Positions 1-7,144 of a DNA stretch of 10,798 nt are shown piece by piece. Position 1 is the stretch's first letter; each line of letters begins with the position of its first letter. The DNA comes from CAZEPJ01 sp964514105 (GTDB taxonomy: Bacteria > Desulfobacterota > Desulfocorpusculales > Desulfocorpusculum): NCBI GenBank assembly GCA_964514105.1, contig CAZEPJ010000100.1, positions 1 to 10,798 on the forward strand. Reading direction: 5' to 3'. A program made the position numbers and the translations under genes. The notes under the pieces are model-generated. The model searched no databases. It was not told where the DNA came from and saw nothing but the letters and a program-made list of their open reading frames with translations.

Positions 1-183
1 CCCAATCCAACGGCCGGGCACGGCGCCGCCGGCTGCTGGCCGGGCTCCTTCGGCCGCGGGCGCCGGATATCCATGGGACATGGGGATCCGGCGATGGCAC
101 TTGGCTGCGTGAGCCGGGCCCTCGTGTGCCTGCAACATCCAAGAGTTTCAATGGGTTCGAGTCGGAACGCGGGAAGGCACTCG

Positions 184-212
184 TTGACTCGATGCCCGCC
201 GTTTCCTATAAT
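184..212 (+). promoter_or_regulatory. Sigma70-type promoter of the plsC-rnj-ftsK run
   Basis: TTGACT at 184-189 and a perfect TATAAT at 207-212 are separated by exactly 17 bp. This is 5/6 plus 6/6 matches to the housekeeping sigma consensus, and AT-rich hexamers stand out in such GC-rich DNA. The expected transcription start is near 219, leaving a leader of about 20 nt before the plsC ATG at 240. That leader contains a purine-rich ribosome binding site (AAGGGGAG, 228-235). The promoter settles the plsC start, because any upstream in-frame start would lie outside this transcript. Confidence 0.8.
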
Positions 213-239
213 GCGGTAATCACGCCAAGGGGAGCCGGG

Positions 240-989
240 ATGTTTCGGACCGTCTTCGTGTTGCTCAACATCCTGCTCGGCACCTTCGTCCTGGGGTACT
301 TTCGCGTGCTCCTTGCCAAGTTGGATCCGTCGGGGGACCTGCCCCATCTCATGTCCCGGGTGTGGGGTCTGTGGATCCTGGCCAGCAGCGGCGCCCGTGT
401 CAGGGTGGAGGGGCGCGAAAACGTACTCATGGACCGACCCCAGATCTTCTTCTCCAACCATGCGAGTTACTTCGACGTGTTTTGCCTTCTGGCCCACCTC
501 CCGTGCCAGTTCCGCTGGCTGGCCAAAGTGGAGTTGTTCCGCATCCCGTTTTTCGGCAAGGTTCTGGCGTACGGGGGGTATCTCCCCATCGACCGCTCCA
601 ACGCCCGAGCCGCCCATCGCAGCATGGTCGAGGCCGCCAAACGCATTGCGGCGGGCAGCTCCATCGTCATCTTCCCGGAGGGCACCCGCAGCCCGGACGG
701 CGTCCTCCAAGAGTTCAAGAGCGGAGGGGCCGTCCTGGCCATCCGGGCCCAGGTCCCGGTGGTGCCCGTGGCCATCGTGGGCACCCACCGGATCATGCCC
801 AAGGGCACCCTGCGCATCCGCCCCGGGCGTGTGGAGGTTCGCATCGGCCAACCCATCCCCACCGAGGGGATGGGCGCGCGGGACCGGGACAGGCTCCTGG
901 CCCGGGCGCGGGATGCCATGTCCAGGCTGCTCCAGGGGCCGCAAGCCGGGGCCTCGGGGGAGGGGCCTGCCTCGAGGCGTTCGGCATGA
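240..989 (+). CDS. plsC: 1-acyl-sn-glycerol-3-phosphate acyltransferase (PlsC/LPLAT family)
   Basis: This enzyme would transfer an acyl chain from acyl-ACP or acyl-CoA to lysophosphatidic acid, making phosphatidic acid at the inner membrane. The 249-residue product has one hydrophobic N-terminal segment (about residues 5-25). It then carries the family blocks in order: the catalytic H-X4-D in NHASYFD (H74, D79), GGYLPIDR (about 112-119), FPEGTRS (145-151), and VPVVPVAIVGT (about 172-182). The length is typical. I start it at ATG 240, which follows AAGGGGAG and sits about 20 nt after the predicted transcription start. The frame is open further upstream (GTG at 126), but that extension lies ahead of the promoter. 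Its last codons overlap the next gene by 4 nt (ATGA, 986-989), suggesting translational coupling. The acyltransferase class is secure. The exact acceptor (lysophosphatidate or a related lysolipid) is inferred. Confidence 0.9.
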   Translation: MFRTVFVLLNILLGTFVLGYFRVLLAKLDPSGDLPHLMSRVWGLWILASSGARVRVEGRENVLMDRPQIFFSNHASYFDVFCLLAHLPCQFRWLAKVELFRIPFFGKVLAYGGYLPIDRSNARAAHRSMVEAAKRIAAGSSIVIFPEGTRSPDGVLQEFKSGGAVLAIRAQVPVVPVAIVGTHRIMPKGTLRIRPGRVEVRIGQPIPTEGMGARDRDRLLARARDAMSRLLQGPQAGASGEGPASRRSA

Positions 990-2683
990 GCCCCTCCAAC
1001 CCGTTCTCGACCTGCCCGCCCGCCACGGTGCGCTGGATCCCTCTGGGCGGCCTGGGCGAGATCGGGCTCAACTGCATGGCCTTCGAGTGCATGGGGAAGG
1101 TCCTGGTGGTGGACGCGGGCTCCATGTTCCCGGAGGACCACATGCCCGGCGTGGATCTGGTCATCCCGGATATCCGATACCTCCGGCAGAGATCCGGGGA
1201 CGTGCTGGGCATTGTCCTGACCCACGGGCACGAGGACCACATCGGGGCCCTCCCCATGATCCTGCCGAGCCTGCCGGGCGTTGCGCTGTACGGGGGGCCC
1301 ATGACCCTCGGGCTCGTGCGCGAGAAGATGGCGGAGCACCGAGTGGAGCCCATGCCCCCCCTTCGGGAGATGGGGCCCCGGCAGTCGGTCGCCCTGGGCC
1401 CGTTCGAGGTGACGTTCATCCGCGTCTGCCACAGCATCGCCGACGGCTTCGGCCTGGCCATCCGAACGCCCGCGGGGATGATCGTGCACTCGGGGGACTT
1501 CAAGTTCGACCCCTCGCCGGTGGGCGAGGAGCCTCTGGATATCCAGGGTTTCAGCCGCTGCGGGGAGGAGGGCGTCCGCCTGCTTCTGAGCGATTCCACC
1601 AACGTGGAGCGCCCGGGCTTCTCCATCTCCGAGCGGCAGATCCGGAGCAACCTGGAGGGGATCTTCCGTACGTGCGCCGGACGGATCATCTTCTCGACCT
1701 TCTCTTCCAACGTCCAGCGGATCCGGCAGGTCGTCCAGCTGACCGAGCAGTTCCACCGCCGGCTCTATCTCAACGGCCGCAGCATGGTCGCCTCGGTGCG
1801 GCTGGCCGGCGAACTGGGATATCTGAAACTGCCCCGCGGTCTGCTGGTGGATTCCCCGGAGCTCCCCGGGGTTCCCAGCGAACGCCTGGTGGTCCTCACC
1901 ACGGGCAGCCAGGGGGAGCCTCTGTCGGCCCTGTCCCTCATGGCCACCGACCGCCACAAGTGGCTCCAGGTGGGCCGCGGCGATACGGTGATCTTCTCCT
2001 CGCGCTTCATACCGGGCAATGAAAAGGCCATCTATGCCATCATCAACGCCCTGTACCGCAAGGGAGCCCGGGTGGTCTATGAGCCGGGGGACCAGGTCCA
2101 CGTCTCGGGGCATGCCAGCCGCGAGGAGCTCAAGCTCATGCTACACCTGACCCGCCCCGAGTACTTCGTCCCCATCCATGGGGAATACCGGCATCTGGTG
2201 CAGCATCGGGACCTGGCCGTGGAGGTGGGGGTGGATCCCCACAAGGCCCTGGTGGCTGAAAACGGGCAGATCTACGCCCTCACCCCCGACGGCATGGCCC
2301 GCGAGGGCACGGTGGAGTGGGGGCGCATCTACGTGGACGGCAAGGGGATCGGGGACGTGGGAGAGGCGGTCCTCCGGGACCGCCAGCACCTCTCCGAGGA
2401 CGGCATGGTGGTGGCGCTGGCCGTGCTCAACAAGACCTCAGGGGAGATCATCTCCGGGCCGGACCTCTTCTCCCGGGGGTTCATCTTCGAGGGGGAGGAG
2501 ACCCGCATGATGATGGAGGCGCGTCAGGTGCTCGTCAACGCATTGATGGAGGCGCGCCAGGACCCCAACGGAAGCGGACCTCGTGAGGACCTGGAGGGAG
2601 AACTCCGCCGGGCGCTGAGGTCCCACTTCTGGCGCTCCATCCGCCGCCGCCCTATGATCATGCCCATCGTCGTGGAGCTGTGA
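986..2683 (+). CDS. rnj: Ribonuclease J
   Basis: This is a metallo-beta-lactamase/beta-CASP ribonuclease. RNase J enzymes act as 5'-3' exonucleases and endonucleases in mRNA turnover and rRNA maturation in the cytoplasm. The 565-residue product has the family opening GGLGEIGLNC (21-30) and the zinc-binding LTHGHEDHIGALP with H80, H82, D84 and H85. Further metal-ligand candidates are H149 (CHS) and D171 (HSGDF). The beta-CASP part includes SDSTNVERPG (about 202-211) and TTGSQGEP (305-312). VHVSGHAS (371-378) and PIHGEYRH (396-403, H398) precede the C-terminal domain. Length matches the roughly 555-residue family norm. The ATG at 986 overlaps the plsC stop. A longer in-frame reading is possible but would run through plsC, and family homology begins just after this ATG. 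The protein is common in Firmicutes but also occurs in several Gram-negative phyla. Confidence 0.95.
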   Translation: MSPSNPFSTCPPATVRWIPLGGLGEIGLNCMAFECMGKVLVVDAGSMFPEDHMPGVDLVIPDIRYLRQRSGDVLGIVLTHGHEDHIGALPMILPSLPGVALYGGPMTLGLVREKMAEHRVEPMPPLREMGPRQSVALGPFEVTFIRVCHSIADGFGLAIRTPAGMIVHSGDFKFDPSPVGEEPLDIQGFSRCGEEGVRLLLSDSTNVERPGFSISERQIRSNLEGIFRTCAGRIIFSTFSSNVQRIRQVVQLTEQFHRRLYLNGRSMVASVRLAGELGYLKLPRGLLVDSPELPGVPSERLVVLTTGSQGEPLSALSLMATDRHKWLQVGRGDTVIFSSRFIPGNEKAIYAIINALYRKGARVVYEPGDQVHVSGHASREELKLMLHLTRPEYFVPIHGEYRHLVQHRDLAVEVGVDPHKALVAENGQIYALTPDGMAREGTVEWGRIYVDGKGIGDVGEAVLRDRQHLSEDGMVVALAVLNKTSGEIISGPDLFSRGFIFEGEETRMMMEARQVLVNALMEARQDPNGSGPREDLEGELRRALRSHFWRSIRRRPMIMPIVVEL

Positions 2684-2684
2684 G

Positions 2685-2700
2685 GGGCCCCTCAGGGCCC
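2685..2700 (+). other. Compact hairpin between rnj stop and ftsK ribosome binding site
   Basis: GGGCCC at 2685-2690 and again at 2695-2700 can form a 6-bp all-GC stem with a CTCA loop. The same stretch also contains a perfect 14-bp DNA palindrome, TGAGGGGCCCCTCA (2681-2694), which includes the rnj stop codon. The hairpin ends one base before the AGAGG (2702-2706) that serves ftsK. There is no T tract, so it is unlikely to terminate transcription. A role in translation of ftsK, in mRNA processing or in 3'-end stability is inference. Such palindromes also arise by chance in GC-rich DNA. Confidence 0.4.
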
Positions 2701-2712
2701 AAGAGGATGACC

Positions 2713-4902
2713 ATGGCCAGGGAGACCATGCGCCGGCTCCGCAGGGAGCTGCTGGGACTGCTTCTGTGGGCCTTGGCCGCGTACCTGGTCATGAGCCTCC
2801 TGTCCGCGTCGCCCACAGACCCCTCCTTGAACCGCGCCGGGGAGGCCGGGCAGCCCATCCGCAATTGGGGAGGGATCGTGGGGGCGTACGTGTCGGACGC
2901 CCTCTGGCAGTCCCTGGGCCTGGCGTCCTTCCTGGCCCCCATCCTGGGATTGATCACAGGCTGGGGGTGTCTGAGGCCTCAGGGTCCGAGGTGGCGGCCT
3001 GCCCAGTGGGTGGCCGCGGTCCTGGGCGGCCTCATGCTGACATCCCTCCTCCATCTGCTGGTACTGGGGAGCCGTCCGGGGGGCGCCCTGCGGGAGGCCG
3101 GAGGCGTGGCGGGGTACCTGGTCGTCTCCCTCCTGATCCCGTACGTGAGCACGGGCGGGGCGTGGATGGTGGTGCTGCTCGTGCTCTTGATCTGCGCGCT
3201 GCTGGCCACGGGCACGCCCCCGGCGCAGGTCCCCCAGAAGGCGGCCGCCCTCCTGATGCGGGCGGTGGCCGGAGTCCGCCGGCGGCTGTCCAAGGGATCT
3301 GCCCGCAGCGGGGAGGCTCCCCAGACCGCCCAGGCGAAGCCGGCCCGGTCCCCTCGAAGGAAGGAGCCTCCCTCCCCCGCCATCGTGGAGCCTCCCAGCA
3401 AGCCCGCCCCCAGGCCGTCGCCCAGGCAGGAGGCGTTTTCCTTCTCCCGGGATTCCTCGGGCTACATCCCTCCCCATCTCTCCTTGCTGGACGCCCCGGC
3501 CCCTTCCACGATCCGCATGGATCGGGAAAGCCTCAAGATGAACGCCAGGCTCCTGGAGAAAAAGCTCCAGGACTTCGGCGTGGAGGGGAGCGTGACCGAG
3601 GTGCACCCCGGTCCCATCGTCACCCTGTACGAGTTCGCGCCGGCCCCGGGGGTCAAGATCAGCCGCATCGTCAACCTGCAGGACGACCTGGCCATGGTGC
3701 TGAGGGCCCTGAGCCTGCGGATCATCGCCCCCATTCCGGGCAAGGGCGCCGTGGGGATAGAGATCCCCAACGGGGAGCGGGAGATGGTCTGTCTGGGGGA
3801 GATCCTGGGCGCCGAGGCCTTCCAGAGCGCCCTCCACCGGCTGACGGTGGCACTGGGCAAGGACACGGTGGGGCGCCCCGTTGTGGCCAACTTGGCCGCC
3901 ATGCCGCACCTGCTCATCGCCGGGGCCACGGGTTCGGGCAAGAGCGTCTGCCTCAACTCCATCATCACCAGCATCCTGTTCAAGGCCTCGCCCCAGGATG
4001 TCAAGTTCCTCATGGTGGACCCCAAGCGGCTGGAGCTTTCCGTGTATCGGGAGATCCCCCACCTGTTGCACCCAGTGGTGGTGGAGCCCAAGAAGGCCGC
4101 CGTGGCCCTGGGATGGGCGGTGCGCGAGATGGAGCGGCGCTATCGCTGGATGGAGCAGGCGGGCGTGCGCAACATCGACCGGTACAACGCCAAGATGGCC
4201 AAGGGGTTCAAACCCGCTCCGCCCGCGGGGGGGGAGGAGCCCGAGGCGCTCCCCCAGCGCCTGCCGTACCTGGTGGTGGTCATCGACGAACTGTCGGACC
4301 TGATGATGGTCGCCTCCCGAGAGGTGGAAGACGCGGTGCTGCGGTTGGCCCAGATGGCCCGGGCCGCGGGCATCCATCTCGTGGTGGCCACCCAGCGCCC
4401 GTCCGTGGATGTCCTCACGGGGACCATCAAGATCAACCTGCCGGTGCGGATCGCCTTCCAGGTGACATCCAAGTTCGACTCCCGGACCATCCTGGACGTT
4501 CAGGGCGCGGAGCACCTCCTGGGGGCCGGGGACATGCTCTACTTGCCGCCCGGCACCTCGGGCCTCCAGCGGATCCACGGGGCGTACGTGTCCGAGGGAG
4601 AGATCCGCCGCGTGGTGGATTACCTCAAGGCCCAGGCCAGCCCCGAGTACGACCCCACGGTGCTCGAGACGACCCCCGCCGAGGGGGACGGGGGGGCGGA
4701 GGAGGACCTGGACGAGAAGTACGACGAGGCCGTGGCCCTGGTGGCCCGCCTGCAGCAGGCCTCCATCTCCTCCATCCAGAGGCATCTGCGCGTGGGGTAC
4801 AATCGGGCGGCGCGCATCATCGAGCGCATGGAGGCCGAGGGCATCGTTGGGCCGGCGGACGGAAGCAAGCCCCGGGAGGTCCTGGTCCGCTGCCTGGAGT
4901 GA
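2713..4902 (+). CDS. ftsK: DNA translocase FtsK/SpoIIIE
   Basis: This is a septum-anchored hexameric ATPase that pumps chromosomal DNA during division and helps resolve dimers. The 729-residue product begins with four or five hydrophobic segments (about 13-30, 66-84, 100-118, 131-147 and 151-166). A Pro/Arg/Ser-rich linker follows (about 190-260), short compared with E. coli FtsK. The alpha domain runs from about 272. The motor carries Walker A GATGSGKS (404-411) and Walker B VVVIDE (521-526), with a VVATQRPSVDV segment after it. The C terminus (about 665-729) is the winged-helix gamma domain that reads KOPS-type polar sequences. I chose ATG 2713 because AGAGG (2702-2706) sits 6 nt upstream. 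ATG 2707 and GTG 2680, the latter overlapping the rnj stop, are in frame but less well placed. It follows rnj by 29 nt. A run of eight G at 4227-4234 lies in a motor-domain loop. Confidence 0.95.
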   Translation: MARETMRRLRRELLGLLLWALAAYLVMSLLSASPTDPSLNRAGEAGQPIRNWGGIVGAYVSDALWQSLGLASFLAPILGLITGWGCLRPQGPRWRPAQWVAAVLGGLMLTSLLHLLVLGSRPGGALREAGGVAGYLVVSLLIPYVSTGGAWMVVLLVLLICALLATGTPPAQVPQKAAALLMRAVAGVRRRLSKGSARSGEAPQTAQAKPARSPRRKEPPSPAIVEPPSKPAPRPSPRQEAFSFSRDSSGYIPPHLSLLDAPAPSTIRMDRESLKMNARLLEKKLQDFGVEGSVTEVHPGPIVTLYEFAPAPGVKISRIVNLQDDLAMVLRALSLRIIAPIPGKGAVGIEIPNGEREMVCLGEILGAEAFQSALHRLTVALGKDTVGRPVVANLAAMPHLLIAGATGSGKSVCLNSIITSILFKASPQDVKFLMVDPKRLELSVYREIPHLLHPVVVEPKKAAVALGWAVREMERRYRWMEQAGVRNIDRYNAKMAKGFKPAPPAGGEEPEALPQRLPYLVVVIDELSDLMMVASREVEDAVLRLAQMARAAGIHLVVATQRPSVDVLTGTIKINLPVRIAFQVTSKFDSRTILDVQGAEHLLGAGDMLYLPPGTSGLQRIHGAYVSEGEIRRVVDYLKAQASPEYDPTVLETTPAEGDGGAEEDLDEKYDEAVALVARLQQASISSIQRHLRVGYNRAARIIERMEAEGIVGPADGSKPREVLVRCLE

Positions 4903-4932
4903 ACGGGGAGGAATCATCCCCAGCTCCCGTTC
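4901..4932 (+). other. Hairpin at the ftsK stop codon, not a canonical terminator
   Basis: GAACGGG at 4901-4907 pairs with CCCGTTC at 4926-4932. Allowing one bulged G, the stem extends to 9 bp (4901-4910 with 4924-4932) around a 13-nt loop. It overlaps the last two bases of the ftsK TGA. No T run follows, so I do not call it an intrinsic terminator. It could protect the 3' end of the ftsK message or mark a processing site, which is inference. Confidence 0.4.
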
Positions 4933-4955
4933 AGTGGCGGCAGGCGGGGGCCCTG

Positions 4956-4964
4956 TGCTAGCAT
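4956..4964 (+). promoter_or_regulatory. Possible extended -10 promoter for lolA
   Basis: TGCTAGCAT (4956-4964) reads as an extended -10 element (TG, one base, TAGCAT; 4/6 to TATAAT). No convincing -35 lies 16-18 bp upstream; TTCAGT at 4930-4935 is 23 bp away, too far for a standard promoter. If used, transcription would begin near 4971, inside or just after the first arm of the leader hairpin described next. That would shorten its upstream arm. Weak evidence, listed because the preceding hairpin at 4901-4932 suggests a transcript boundary here. Confidence 0.3.
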
Positions 4965-4967
4965 GAT

Positions 4968-5021
4968 GAGGAGGGGTGGGGTGGGATTCCTCCCCTCCTC
5001 TCTTCTTGTCGGGCAGGAGGG
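4968..5021 (+). promoter_or_regulatory. lolA leader: alternative hairpins around the ribosome binding site (candidate switch or attenuator)
   Basis: Three segments are seen directly. Arm A is GAGGAGGGG (4968-4976), arm B is CCCCTCCTC (4992-5000), and the lolA Shine-Dalgarno region AGGAGGG is at 5015-5021. A and B form a perfect 9-bp stem with a 15-nt loop. The inner part of B (CCCTCCT, 4993-4999) is also a perfect 7-bp complement of the Shine-Dalgarno segment. The A-B and B-SD pairings therefore exclude each other. After the A-B stem comes TCTTCTTGT (5001-5009), six T in nine bases, so the A-B hairpin could alternatively act as an intrinsic terminator for readthrough from ftsK. The loop of A-B is G-rich (GGGGTGGGG across 4973-4981). 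That A and SD share AGGAGGG may partly reflect a purine-rich leader. Regulation is inferred, and no ligand-binding fold is recognised. Confidence 0.45.
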
Positions 5022-5028
5022 CACGGGC

Positions 5029-5712
5029 ATGGCCAGGAGCTGGGTGCGGGTGTTCACGCTGCTGGGCGCAGCCTGGGGGCTGCTGGGAGGCGGGGCGGCG
5101 TGGGGTTGGACGAGCGACGAGATCGCCGAGGGGATTCAGCGGCATTACAGCCAAGTCCGGGACCTCCAGGCCGACTTCCGGCAGGAGACCACCCTGCCCA
5201 TGATGAGCCGCGTCAACGAGGCCCGGGGGCGCATCTCCCTAAAGATCCCCGGCAGGCTGCGGTGGGACTACCTGGAGGGCCAGAAGAAGACCGTGGTCAT
5301 CAACGGGGACACCATGTGGTTCTACGAGCCCCAGGACCGGCAGGTGACCGTCACCGATCTGGCCCGCGTGCCCAACTCCCAGGACCTGCTCACGTTCCTC
5401 ACGGGGGTGGGCGATCTGCGCAAGGAATTCATCATGGACCCGGCCCGTCCCCTGGAGGAGACCCGGGATGGGCATGTGACGGTCCACCTCCTCCCTCGAA
5501 ACCGCAACGCCCAATGGACCCAACTGCGCCTGGTGGTGGATCCCAAGACCTTCCATGTGATGCAGACCGCCTTCGAGGGGGTTCAGGGGGACAAGACGGT
5601 CATCGAATACAGGAACATCCGCACCGATGTGGGACTGGCTGACGAGCTGTTCAAGTTCGAGGTCCCGGCCGGCACGGACGTCCTCCACTACCCGCCCAAG
5701 GACAAGCCATGA
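5029..5712 (+). CDS. lolA: Outer-membrane lipoprotein carrier protein LolA
   Basis: LolA is the periplasmic chaperone that takes lipoproteins released by the LolCDE transporter and carries them to the outer membrane. The 227-residue product starts with a basic N terminus and a hydrophobic stretch (about residues 8-25), a Sec-type signal peptide probably cleaved near residues 24-27. The mature part shows the family pattern: LQADFRQET (about 46-54), PGRLRWDY followed by VVINGDTMWFYEP, and a C-terminal half ending in a conserved-looking ADELFKFEVP. ATG 5029 follows CAGGAGG (5014-5020) by 8 nt and gives a normal signal peptide. An in-frame GTG at 4981, itself preceded by AGGAGGGG (4969-4976), could add 16 residues ahead of the signal sequence. 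I consider it less likely. The stop overlaps the rimO start (ATGA, 5709-5712). I see no LolB gene in the window, as expected outside Beta/Gammaproteobacteria. Confidence 0.9.
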   Translation: MARSWVRVFTLLGAAWGLLGGGAAWGWTSDEIAEGIQRHYSQVRDLQADFRQETTLPMMSRVNEARGRISLKIPGRLRWDYLEGQKKTVVINGDTMWFYEPQDRQVTVTDLARVPNSQDLLTFLTGVGDLRKEFIMDPARPLEETRDGHVTVHLLPRNRNAQWTQLRLVVDPKTFHVMQTAFEGVQGDKTVIEYRNIRTDVGLADELFKFEVPAGTDVLHYPPKDKP

Positions 5713-7127
5713 ATCCGGCGAAGGGCCCGGTGGCCGGCCGGCCCAGGGCCCACGTGGTCAGTCTGGGGTGCCCCAAGAACTGGGTCGACAGCGAGGTCAT
5801 GCTGGGATACCTGCGCCAGGGGGGCCTGGACCTGACCGAGGGGCCCGAGGACGCGGACCTCATCGTGGTGAACAGTTGCGCCTTCATCCGGGAGGCCAAG
5901 GAAGAGGCCCTGGAAACCATCCTGGAGATGGCCCGATGGAAGGAACGAGGCCCCTGCCGCACGCTGGTGGTGGTGGGCTGCCTCCCCCAGCGCTATGGTG
6001 CGGAGCTGCTGGGGCTCCTGCCCGAGGTGGACCTGTTCCTGGGAACGGGCGAGATCCCGCGCATCGCCGAGCGGCTGCGGGATCTGGAAGGGGGCGGTCC
6101 CCGCGCCTGCCACGTCCCCGCGCCGGACTACCTCTTTGACCATCGCCAGCCCAGGCTCCGCAGCGGAGGGGCGGCCACGGCGTACGTGAAGATCGCCGAG
6201 GGGTGCTCGAACCGCTGCACGTACTGCGCGGTGCCCCTGATCCGCGGTCCCCTGCGCAGCCGCCCCGTGAACTCGGTGGTGGAGGAGGTTCGGGACCTGG
6301 TCGCGGGCGGGGTCAAGGAGGTGATCCTGGTGGCCCAGGACACCGCGGCCTACGGACTGGACCGGGGGGAGGCGGGGGCACTGGGGGAACTCCTTGGGGC
6401 GCTGGACGGCGTGGCAGGGCTGGAATGGATCCGCGTCCTGTACGCCCATCCGGCCCATGTGGGCCCGGAACTCCTGGCCGTCCTCCCGAGGATCGAGCGA
6501 CTCTGCCCGTACCTGGATCTCCCGGTCCAGCATATCGCCCCCCGGATCCTCGACGCCATGAACCGCAAGGTGGGCCCGGACGAGGTCCGCAGCGTCATCG
6601 CCCGGCTGCGGGAGGCGGTGCCGGGGATTCACCTGCGCACGACCCTCATCGTGGGCTTTCCGGGCGAGAGCGACGCGGAGTTCGAGGAGCTGCTGGCCTT
6701 TGTGCGGGAATCGCGTTTCGAGTGGCTGGGGGCTTTCGCCTATTCCAGGGAGGAGGGAACGGCGGCCGCGGCCCTGGGGCCGCCGGTGCGGGCGGCCACC
6801 GTGAGGCGGCGGCTTGGCCGGCTGATGGAGGTGCAGGGGGAGATCACCCGCCAGGCCCTGGGCCGCTGGGTGGGGCGCGTGGTCCCCGTGCTGGTGGAGC
6901 AGGTGCGGGGGGGCGCCGGCCGTGACGCCGTGGGTAGGACGGCCTTTCAGGCCCCGGAGATCGACGGGCAGGTCCACCTCAGCGGGGATGGGCTGGAGCC
7001 GGGGGAGATGGTGCAGGCCCGAGTGACGGTGGCCACGGGATACGACCTGATGGCCCGGACGGTGGGCGATCGGCTGCGGGAGGGCCGGCGCCAGGCGACC
7101 CGGGGCACAGCGGCGGGCACCGTTTGA
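5709..7127 (+). CDS. rimO: Ribosomal protein S12 methylthiotransferase RimO
   Basis: RimO is a radical SAM enzyme that adds a methylthio group to an aspartate of ribosomal protein S12. The 472-residue product has the three N-terminal (MTTase domain) cysteines C21 (SLGCPKN), C57 (VNSCAF) and C91 (VVGCLPQR), ligands of the auxiliary iron-sulfur cluster. The radical SAM motif CSNRCTYC follows, with C166, C170 and C173. RGPLRSRP comes after it and is the RimO/MiaB-family signature region. The C-terminal ~70 residues fit a TRAM domain. SLGCPKN and the context favour RimO over the tRNA enzyme MiaB. The length is slightly above the usual ~440, owing to a longer N terminus and a basic C-terminal tail. 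The start overlaps the lolA stop by 4 nt, so the two are probably translationally coupled, and pncB follows after 17 nt. Confidence 0.95.
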   Translation: MNPAKGPVAGRPRAHVVSLGCPKNWVDSEVMLGYLRQGGLDLTEGPEDADLIVVNSCAFIREAKEEALETILEMARWKERGPCRTLVVVGCLPQRYGAELLGLLPEVDLFLGTGEIPRIAERLRDLEGGGPRACHVPAPDYLFDHRQPRLRSGGAATAYVKIAEGCSNRCTYCAVPLIRGPLRSRPVNSVVEEVRDLVAGGVKEVILVAQDTAAYGLDRGEAGALGELLGALDGVAGLEWIRVLYAHPAHVGPELLAVLPRIERLCPYLDLPVQHIAPRILDAMNRKVGPDEVRSVIARLREAVPGIHLRTTLIVGFPGESDAEFEELLAFVRESRFEWLGAFAYSREEGTAAAALGPPVRAATVRRRLGRLMEVQGEITRQALGRWVGRVVPVLVEQVRGGAGRDAVGRTAFQAPEIDGQVHLSGDGLEPGEMVQARVTVATGYDLMARTVGDRLREGRRQATRGTAAGTV

Positions 7128-7144
7128 GGGGGAGGGAGGAGGCC

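Noticed and set aside
71..83. Small dyad CCATG-GGA-CATGG upstream of the plsC promoter as an operator
   Set aside because: Only five pairs, about 100 bp upstream of the -35, with no second copy. Too weak to call.
154..163. GGTTCGAGTC resembling the T-loop of a tRNA
   Set aside because: The bases on either side do not form the T-stem, and no acceptor, anticodon or D arm can be placed around it.
1..183. Possible end of an upstream gene before the promoter
   Set aside because: One frame reads from the window edge to a TGA at 110-112 and others are open too, but the stretch is short, Pro/Ala/Gly-rich and shows no recognisable motif.
467..2113. Long minus-strand open frame opposite plsC and rnj
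   Set aside because: Same reason: compositionally biased translation, no motifs, fully covered by two well-supported genes.
2692..5154. 820-codon open frame on the minus strand opposite ftsK
   Set aside because: It is a by-product of GC-rich codon use. The predicted protein is a low-complexity His/Gly/Arg/Pro mix with no family motif, and the opposite strand encodes a clear FtsK.
5688..6977. Long minus-strand open frame opposite rimO
   Set aside because: The translation is His/Gln/Leu-rich with no domain. The radical SAM gene on the plus strand explains the region.
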